Of a stretch of 64,000 nt of DNA, positions 58,857 to 64,000 are shown one piece after another. The first letter of the stretch is position 1. Each line of letters begins with the position of its first letter. The position numbers were made by a program, and so were the translations under genes. The stretch is taken from positions 310,001-374,000 of the forward strand of contig NZ_PHQX01000001.1 in NCBI RefSeq assembly GCF_002803515.1, given 5' to 3'. Origin of the DNA: Stenotrophomonas lactitubi. Lineage in GTDB: Bacteria > Pseudomonadota > Gammaproteobacteria > Xanthomonadales > Xanthomonadaceae. The notes under the pieces were generated by a model. The model was given only the letters and a program-made list of their open reading frames with translations, was not told the origin of the DNA and ran no database searches.

Positions 58857-59626
58857 GTGTTGTTAGACTCAAAGGAATGGTCGCATTCGACGCCAATGAA
58901 GCGCTGACGCCATGCCGCGAGGGTCGCGGCATCGGGGCCATTCTGTTCGACCGCGAGCGGCTGCGGCAAGCCGACATCGGTCTGTTCTCGCCACAGCACT
59001 GGGCCGGCAAGGCCCGGCCGGTGGGTGAGGGCGGCCGCGGCAGTGCCTGGTTCGTGGATGCGCCGTTCGGTCCCAGCGTGCTGCGGCACTACCTGCGCGG
59101 GGGGCTGGCGGCCCGGATCAGCCACGACCAGTACATCTGGCGGGGGGCGGACCGGACCCGCAGTTTTGCCGAATTCCGGCTGATGCGCGCACTGCGCGAG
59201 AAGAAACTGCCGGTGCCCAGGCCGATTGCCGCCTTCTACATGCGTGAGGGCCTGCGCTACCGCGCCGCGATCCTGATGGAACGGATCGAAGGGGTACGCT
59301 CACTGGCCGACCGCGCACTGGTGGCCGGGCGCGGTGCGCCGTGGGAGGAAACCGGGCGGATGATCGCGCGCTTCCACCGTGCCGGCCTGGACCATGCCGA
59401 TCTCAATGCGCACAACATCCTGTTCGACGGCAACGGCCATGGCTGGCTGATCGACTTCGATCGCGGGGTCATCCGCATCCCGGCCACGGCCTGGCGCGAG
59501 CGCAATCTCAAGCGCCTGCTGCGCTCGCTGATCAAACTGCGCGGCGAGCGCAGCGTGGAAGACGTGGAAAAAGACTACGCGCGCCTGCGCCGCGCCTATG
59601 ACATGGCCTGGAACCGGGGCACCTGA
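58850..59626 (+). CDS. kdkA: 3-deoxy-D-manno-octulosonic acid kinase
   Basis: A 258-residue kinase-fold enzyme that phosphorylates Kdo in lipid A-Kdo. The family blocks [14 protein letters not shown] near residue 82, [12 protein letters not shown] near 103, [12 protein letters not shown] near 182 and [10 protein letters not shown] near 203 include catalytic Asp and metal-binding residues. The start at 58850 is preceded by AAGGAGGAGG, the strongest ribosome site in this region; an ATG nine codons later is less supported. Xanthomonadaceae carry phosphate-bearing LPS cores, consistent with KdkA. Confidence 0.92.
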   Translation: MPCVVRLKGMVAFDANEALTPCREGRGIGAILFDRERLRQADIGLFSPQHWAGKARPVGEGGRGSAWFVDAPFGPSVLRHYLRGGLAARISHDQYIWRGADRTRSFAEFRLMRALREKKLPVPRPIAAFYMREGLRYRAAILMERIEGVRSLADRALVAGRGAPWEETGRMIARFHRAGLDHADLNAHNILFDGNGHGWLIDFDRGVIRIPATAWRERNLKRLLRSLIKLRGERSVEDVEKDYARLRRAYDMAWNRGT

Positions 59627-60393
59627 TGGACTGGTCGTTGCGTTTCCTCGGCGTCGGCAATGCGTCGGCGGTCGAGCTGGGTTCGCCGATGTCGGTGATC
59701 GAGCGTGATGGCCGGCCGTGGCTGACCATCGACTGTGGTGGTGAAGGCCTGACCGCGTTCAAGGCGCACTACGGGCATATGCCGCAGGCGCTGTTCGTCA
59801 CCCATGTACACCTGGACCACGTGGCGGGTTTCGAACGGTTGTTCGTGGACACCTTCTTCAGCGCGCAGCGGCGCGGCAAGGTGCGCCTGTACGTGCCGGC
59901 CACGGTGGTGCCGCTGCTGCACAAGCGCATCGGCGATTACCCGAACGTGCTGGCCGAGGGCGGCGCCAACTTCTGGGATGCCTTCCAGCTGATCGTGGTG
60001 GGCGATGCGTTCTGGCACGAGGGCGTGCGCCTGGAAGTGTTCCCGGTGCGCCACCACTGGCCGGAGACGGCCTATGGCCTGCGCCTGCAGGGCGCGCTGA
60101 CCTGGAGCGGCGATACCCGGCCGATTCCGGAAATGCTGGCGCGCTTTGCCAATGACAATGAGCTGATCGCCCACGACTGCGGGTTGCACGGCAATCCTTC
60201 GCATACCGGGGTGGATGACCTGGAACGCGAGTACAGCGCCGAGCTGCAGGCACGGATGATGCTGTACCACTACGCCAGCGTGGCCGATGGCCAGGCCCTG
60301 GCCGCGCGTGGGCACCGGGTAGCACAGCCCGGCCAGTGCGTTGTGCTGGCCCCGCCGACCGCCCCGCACGTACTGGCGCAGGATCCGCCGTGA
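59626..60393 (+). CDS. MBL-fold metallohydrolase (ribonuclease Z-like)
   Basis: A 255-residue metallo-beta-lactamase-fold hydrolase. Motifs: THVHLDHVAGFERL near residue 61, RHHWPETAYGLRL near 143, and WSGDTRPIPEML near 160, with HDCG supplying further ligands. This resembles the RNase Z/ElaC and phosphonate-processing branches; the substrate is not deduced. The start codon overlaps the kdkA stop (TGATG), implying coupling. Confidence 0.87.
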   Translation: MDWSLRFLGVGNASAVELGSPMSVIERDGRPWLTIDCGGEGLTAFKAHYGHMPQALFVTHVHLDHVAGFERLFVDTFFSAQRRGKVRLYVPATVVPLLHKRIGDYPNVLAEGGANFWDAFQLIVVGDAFWHEGVRLEVFPVRHHWPETAYGLRLQGALTWSGDTRPIPEMLARFANDNELIAHDCGLHGNPSHTGVDDLEREYSAELQARMMLYHYASVADGQALAARGHRVAQPGQCVVLAPPTAPHVLAQDPP

Positions 60394-60779
60394 GCAGCGC
60401 TGGCCACGCCGCAACGCCGGCGTTGGCTGCCGAGCTGGAGCGACTGGAACGTGCACTGCATTGCCCGCAGGTGCGCGCAGATCATCAGCGTCTGGCGGCA
60501 TTGCTGGATGAGGATTTCAGCGAGATCGGCAGCTCCGGCCAGTGCTACGGCCGTGAGGCCGCGCTGGAAGAGATCCCGCTGGAGCGTGCGCAGGTGGTGA
60601 TCGAGTCGGACCAGTACGCCGTGTGGATGCTGGCAGAGGGGCTGGCCCAGGTGCGTTACCGCAGTCGCTATCACGTCGATGGCCAGCCGCAGCGCTGGGT
60701 GCTGCGCAGCTCGCTGTGGCGTCTGCATCCAACGGGCTGGCGGGTGGCGTTCCATCAGGGGACGCCGGAGGCGCGGTAG
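60390..60779 (+). CDS. DUF4440 / NTF2-like protein
   Basis: A 129-residue protein with the NTF2-like pattern: an N-terminal helix pair, LLDEDFSEIGSSGQCYGREA, then WVLRSSLWRLHPTGWRVAFHQ. Family members act as small-molecule binding or hydrolase folds of mostly unknown role. GTG at 60390 overlaps the previous stop (GTGA). Its stop codon TAG is supplied by the GTAG of the SMAG repeat that follows. Confidence 0.8.
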   Translation: MSSAGHAATPALAAELERLERALHCPQVRADHQRLAALLDEDFSEIGSSGQCYGREAALEEIPLERAQVVIESDQYAVWMLAEGLAQVRYRSRYHVDGQPQRWVLRSSLWRLHPTGWRVAFHQGTPEAR

Positions 60780-60826
60780 CGCCGGGCCATGCCCGGCGAA
60801 GCGCGCCAGCCAAGGTTGGCATCCAT
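60776..60826 (+). repeat. SMAG-type repeat (with degenerate second unit)
   Basis: GTAGCGCCGGGCCATGCCCG-type unit at 60776-60799, then a degenerate GCCAACCTTGGC-like palindrome. The GTAG provides the stop codon of the upstream gene. Confidence 0.72.
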
Positions 60827-60853
60827 CAGGGGCGGGGTATCGCCTGAAAAGGC

Positions 60854-60961
60854 GGTGGCCCCGCCGGCTGACCTCGGCGCCCGCGTCGATCGATACCGTT
60901 GCTGCCTTCCGGCCCTGGCGGAGTTTTCGACCTAGCGTCGCGAGGGGCCGACGGGGCCACC
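60854..60961 (-). ncRNA. ffs: Signal recognition particle 4.5S RNA
   Basis: 108 nt on the - strand. It begins GGTGGCCCC and ends GGGGCCACC, so its ends pair. The hallmark Ffh-binding segment CCAGGGCCGGAAGGCAGCAA, with GGAA tetraloop and internal loop, is in the middle. It binds Ffh and targets membrane proteins co-translationally. A separate hairpin GGCCGCC-CGGA-GGCGGCC lies upstream (60973-60990). Confidence 0.92.
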
Positions 60962-61183
60962 ATAGAGACGTTGGCCGCCCGGAGGCGGCCGATTCACGGA
61001 TCAGGGGAAGCAGCGCGTCGTGCGCCGGAGACCACAGCCGGACTGCGCATCAGTTGACCGATGGCAGAGGCGCATTCTAGCGCAGGCATGGGTGCTGATG
61101 CCAGCTTCACGCGCTGAATCCGATGTAACCCGTTGCCTGCGGCATCGGCCCGGGGCTGCTGCCGTTGCTAGAATCCGGCCGCA

Positions 61184-61249
61184 GGAGGAACGACCTCCCC
61201 CACATCGGGATTCAATGACCAGGACGGCCTGGCCCTACCAAAGGAGGGC
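61184..61249 (+). promoter_or_regulatory. Guanidine-II (mini-ykkC) riboswitch
   Basis: Two hairpins with ACGR loops, the defining feature of mini-ykkC, precede a SugE-type gene. P1 is GGAGG-AACGA-CCTCC (61184-61198; one extra A before ACGA). P2 is CCAGG-ACGG-CCTGG (61219-61232), a perfect match. GCCCT (61232-61236) can pair with AGGGC (61245-61249), which would hide the Shine-Dalgarno AAGGAGG. Guanidine binding to the two loops should free it. The extra A in P1 is a small departure from the classic form. Confidence 0.8.
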
Positions 61250-61253
61250 TGTC

Positions 61254-61571
61254 ATGGCCTGGATCTATCTGTTGTTTGCCGGCCTGCTGGAAATCGTCTG
61301 GGCCGCGTCGATGAAGCAGTCTGAAGGCTTCACCAAACTCACCCCCACCGTCATCACCATCGTCGGCATGATCGCCAGCTTCTGGCTGCTGGCCGTCGCC
61401 ATGCGCAGTCTGCCGCTGGGCACCGCTTATACGATCTGGACCGGCATCGGCGCGGTCGGCGCCTTCGTGGTCGGGATCGTGTTCCTGGGCGAGCAGGTCA
61501 GCCCGATGCGGATTGGCGCAGCGGTGCTTATCGTCGCCGGCCTGGTGCTGATGAAACTCTCCAGCAGCTGA
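61254..61571 (+). CDS. sugE: Guanidinium exporter, small multidrug resistance family
   Basis: A 105-residue inner-membrane exporter with four membrane helices. MAWIYLLFAGLLEIVWAASM carries the conserved Glu near residue 13 that couples protons to substrate. The motif GTAYTIWTGIGAVGAFVVGI is typical of SugE/Gdx. Its length equals E. coli SugE (105). The upstream guanidine-II riboswitch indicates that guanidinium is the physiological substrate. AAGGAGG lies 6 bases before the ATG. Confidence 0.95.
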   Translation: MAWIYLLFAGLLEIVWAASMKQSEGFTKLTPTVITIVGMIASFWLLAVAMRSLPLGTAYTIWTGIGAVGAFVVGIVFLGEQVSPMRIGAAVLIVAGLVLMKLSSS

Positions 61572-61939
61572 GGCTGGTAAATGGTGCGACGGGGATAAGG
61601 ATATTCCCGTTTGGCCGGAACAAGAGAATATGCATATTCGGCAAAGTCGTGACGACTGCCGTGATTATTTGACGGCCATCATGAAAATAACGTGCCGGAT
61701 TCACGTGGTGCTGGCGGTGGCGGCCGCACAGTGCGCCCATTCGTCAAGCGAAACCGGGGAATTTTCGCGATGACGGACGTGCAGGGGCACGCAGCTCCTG
61801 CAGTGCTCTGACGTGAAAGTGTGATTGTTTTCCAAGGTTGATACCGCAGGTCTTGTTCCCAAGGTGGGGCAGGGCGGGACGACATCACCTCAAAAAAACC
61901 TGCCTGCTGTGCCACCGGTCATTTCATGGAGATTTACCG
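61572..61939 (+). promoter_or_regulatory. Upstream region of the autotransporter gene with a 14-bp palindrome
   Basis: No gene is seen in these 368 bases. The perfect palindrome GAATATGCATATTC is at 61626-61639, in an AT-rich patch. It is a candidate operator, although it lies 300 bases before the start codon. TTGACG at 61668-61673 could be a -35, but no matching -10 was chosen. Confidence 0.35.
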
Positions 61940-64000
61940 ATGAACCGCATTTACCGTCTGGTTTTCAATCGTGCCCTCGGCGTAATGCAGGTTGCTTCGG
62001 AGGTCGCCCAGAATCCCGGCGGAAGTGCCGCCACCTCGGCAAGGTTGCCGCGATTGCGGACGCACCAGTTGGCGGTGGCCTTAGCCGCCACGCTGGCCAG
62101 TGGTTCGGCGTTCGCGGCGTGCAACACGGTGGGCGCAGTCGTTACCTGCGACCCCGGCACTACGGTCAACAACTACACCAACGCTACCTCCGGCATCACG
62201 CTGAACGTCCTGGCGGGGGCCACGCTGCGCACGCCCCCGATTATCGGTGGCGGCAACGCGGCGACGTTGAGCGGCGACAACGTGACGGTCAACAACAGTG
62301 GCACGATCGATCCGAGCTCGATCATCCTCGCCTCGCCCGGCCTGGTCGTCGGCAATGGTTCGGCCAACAACAGCGCGATCTCCGTCAACAACAATACCGG
62401 CGGGCAGATCAAGGGTGTCGTCAATCTCGCAACGTTGCTGGGCTTCGGTGGGCAGGCCCTGGTGGCGCAGAACGTCAACGGCACCACCACCATCAATAAC
62501 GCCGGCCTGATCAGCACGTCGTTGATCGGCGTTGGCAGTGTGTCCGACGCGACCACGGTGGTGACCTATGGTGGCGCGGCAGCCAATGTGACCAACAGCG
62601 GCACCATCGACGGGCGCGTCGGCCTGGGCGCCTCTGGCGGCAATACATTCCTCAATGCGGGCACTGTCAACGGCAGCGTGCACCTGGGTGATTCGACCGG
62701 CGGCAATACCTTCACGGCCGTTGCCGGTTCCAGCGTCTCCGCAAGCGGCGGCGTTGCGGGCGCGGGTACGCTGACCGGCATCACCGGCGTAAAGGTTGCG
62801 GCAGCAGGCACGGTCAACGCAGGTGCCGGTACCGGTGCGGCCAACAACACGCTGGTACTGCAGGACAACGCCGGCAACAACGGTCCGGTATCCAGCATCG
62901 GCTGGAGCAACTATCTGGGCTTCCAGAAGCTGACCGTCAACAGCGGCACCTGGAATCTGCAGGGACCGTGGTCGGGAACAGGGGCTATCACCCTCGGCGG
63001 TGGCCAGGTGAACTTCGACAGCAACACGTCGTTCGGTTCCGGGCTGTTCACCGTCAACGGCGGCGCGATCGCCGCCAGTGGTGCGGGCCTGTCGCTGGGC
63101 AACAACTTCGCCCTGAATGCCGGGCTGACTCTGGGTGGTACCCAAGGCTTCGGTTTGAGTGGCGTGCTGTCCGGGGCCGGTGGCCTCACCGTGACCAATG
63201 CCGGTGTGGTGAGCCTGGGCGGCGCGAATCTGTTCTTCGGCGGCGTCAACCTCAACGCCGGTAGCTTGCTGCTGGGCAATGCGGGCGCACTGGGCAGCGG
63301 CAACCTGACGGTAGGCGGTACCGCATCGCTGGATACCAGCGGTGCCTTCAACCTCGCCAACAACATCGTCGTCAACGGTGGTGGCAATCTGAATCTGCTG
63401 GGCAGCAATGCGCTTTCCCTGAACGGATCGCTGTCGGGTGCGGGCAACCTGATCAAGAGCGGTGCGGGCACGCTGACCTTGGGGGGCGCGAATTCGCTGA
63501 CCGGTGGTTTCTCGATCACCGGGGGGGCGCTGGCGCTCGGTGCGGGCGGCAATCTGTCGTCCACCGGTGCGTTGACGCTGGCCACCGGTACGACGCTGGA
63601 CCTCACCGTTGCAGCCAACCAGACCGTGGGTTCGCTGGCAGGGCTCGGCGGCACGGTGAGCCTGGGCACCCGCACATTGACCCTCGGCGGGCTTGGCAAT
63701 ACCTCCTTCGCTGGCAACTTCACCGGCACCACGGGCGGCTTGATCAAGGTGGGTACCGGCGTGCAGACCCTGTTGGGCAGCAACGCGCTTACCGGCGGCG
63801 TGGCCCTCAACGGCGGCGGGCTGCTGCTGGGCAACAGCAACGCGTTGGGCACAGGTACGTTGAGCGTCGGTGCTGAAGTCACTCTGGATGGCACAACCGC
63901 GCTTTCGTTGGGCAACGACGTCTCGCTTGGCACCGGAGGTTCGCTGGCGCTGCTGGGCGGGCAGCCGTTGGTATTCAACGGTGTGATTTCCGGCGGCGGC
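61940..64000 (+). CDS. Autotransporter adhesin, N-terminal part (runs off the window)
   Basis: 687 residues are seen with no stop, so the gene continues beyond the window. It opens with the extended signal-peptide region typical of large secreted adhesins (MNRIYRLVFNRALGVMQVAS), and a hydrophobic segment ends SAFA near residue 57. The passenger is rich in Asn, Gly, Ser, Thr and Ala. It has at least three passenger-associated repeats starting near residues 416, 504 and 601 (LTVTNAGVVSLGGAN, LIKSGAGTLTLGGAN, LIKVGTGVQTLLGSN). These predict a beta-helix. A C-terminal barrel would be expected outside the window. The gene lies 3' of sugE on the same strand. Confidence 0.88.
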   Translation, partial: MNRIYRLVFNRALGVMQVASEVAQNPGGSAATSARLPRLRTHQLAVALAATLASGSAFAACNTVGAVVTCDPGTTVNNYTNATSGITLNVLAGATLRTPPIIGGGNAATLSGDNVTVNNSGTIDPSSIILASPGLVVGNGSANNSAISVNNNTGGQIKGVVNLATLLGFGGQALVAQNVNGTTTINNAGLISTSLIGVGSVSDATTVVTYGGAAANVTNSGTIDGRVGLGASGGNTFLNAGTVNGSVHLGDSTGGNTFTAVAGSSVSASGGVAGAGTLTGITGVKVAAAGTVNAGAGTGAANNTLVLQDNAGNNGPVSSIGWSNYLGFQKLTVNSGTWNLQGPWSGTGAITLGGGQVNFDSNTSFGSGLFTVNGGAIAASGAGLSLGNNFALNAGLTLGGTQGFGLSGVLSGAGGLTVTNAGVVSLGGANLFFGGVNLNAGSLLLGNAGALGSGNLTVGGTASLDTSGAFNLANNIVVNGGGNLNLLGSNALSLNGSLSGAGNLIKSGAGTLTLGGANSLTGGFSITGGALALGAGGNLSSTGALTLATGTTLDLTVAANQTVGSLAGLGGTVSLGTRTLTLGGLGNTSFAGNFTGTTGGLIKVGTGVQTLLGSNALTGGVALNGGGLLLGNSNALGTGTLSVGAEVTLDGTTALSLGNDVSLGTGGSLALLGGQPLVFNGVISGGG

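Noticed and set aside
61160..61253. Guanidine-I (ykkC) or guanidine-III riboswitch
   Set aside because: The two simple ACGR hairpins match the mini-ykkC form; the larger conserved core of ykkC is absent.
62911..63978. 355-residue - strand Pro/Val-rich ORF
   Set aside because: Antisense of the repetitive autotransporter passenger; the Pro-rich pattern is the complement of Gly-rich codons.

Overview
The window is a high-GC gammaproteobacterial chromosome segment, almost certainly from Stenotrophomonas (S. maltophilia complex). The protein content is Xanthomonadaceae-like: TorF-type porin, S46 peptidase, a short NAD-type isocitrate dehydrogenase, and Tdh/Kbl. The intergenic spaces carry many short palindromes that begin with GTAG, which match the SMAG repeats described from S. 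maltophilia. No prophage, insertion sequence, CRISPR array or rRNA operon was seen.

Layout. 1-4.5 kb: a quinone-oxidoreductase-like dehydrogenase, an OmpA-family porin, and a pseudouridine synthase flanked by two related small exported proteins. 4.6-10.5 kb: threonine catabolism (kbl, tdh) split by a TorF-like porin, then a secreted S46 dipeptidyl peptidase. 10.6-16.9 kb: histidine phosphatase, folC, a SPOR protein, cvpA, purF and a ferritin-like DUF455 protein, all on the + strand. 17-25.7 kb: an orphan DUF2235 alpha/beta-hydrolase, a secreted metzincin protease, lpxH, a PAP2 phosphatase with a glycosyltransferase, and a TonB-dependent receptor. 25.9-34 kb: ppx, ppk1, phoR, phoB (phosphate and polyphosphate control) and a periplasmic M48 protease. 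34-40.3 kb: glutaredoxin, a carboxymuconolactone-decarboxylase-like protein, isocitrate dehydrogenase, a secreted isochorismatase-like hydrolase, a LysR regulator with a TauE/SafE exporter, a flavin reductase and a Bax-inhibitor-1 protein.

40.4-49.5 kb: tRNA genes (Pro, Arg, His, Lys x2, Leu, then Val and Asp x3) surround the protein quality-control block tig-clpP-clpX-lon-hupB-ppiD. 52-57 kb: a MltD-like lytic transglycosylase, gloB, a methyltransferase, rnhA, dnaQ, a PP2C phosphatase and tRNA-Ser. 57-64 kb: lipopolysaccharide-core genes (heptosyltransferase-like, Kdo kinase), an MBL-fold hydrolase, 4.5S RNA (ffs), a guanidine-II riboswitch controlling a SugE/Gdx exporter, and the start of a large autotransporter that runs off the window.

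The most unusual signals are non-coding. Two homologous elements of about 130 nt (41323-41452 and 55969-56099) have compensatory changes in a stem. Each lies between the 3' end of a gene and a direct duplicate of that 3' end (tRNA-Lys plus terminator, 67 bp identical; PP2C phosphatase tail, 39 bp with one mismatch). Two further long hairpins (27596-27701 and 51831-51938) share a related core but have unrelated, fully self-complementary arms. All calls come from reading the sequence; no database search was run.
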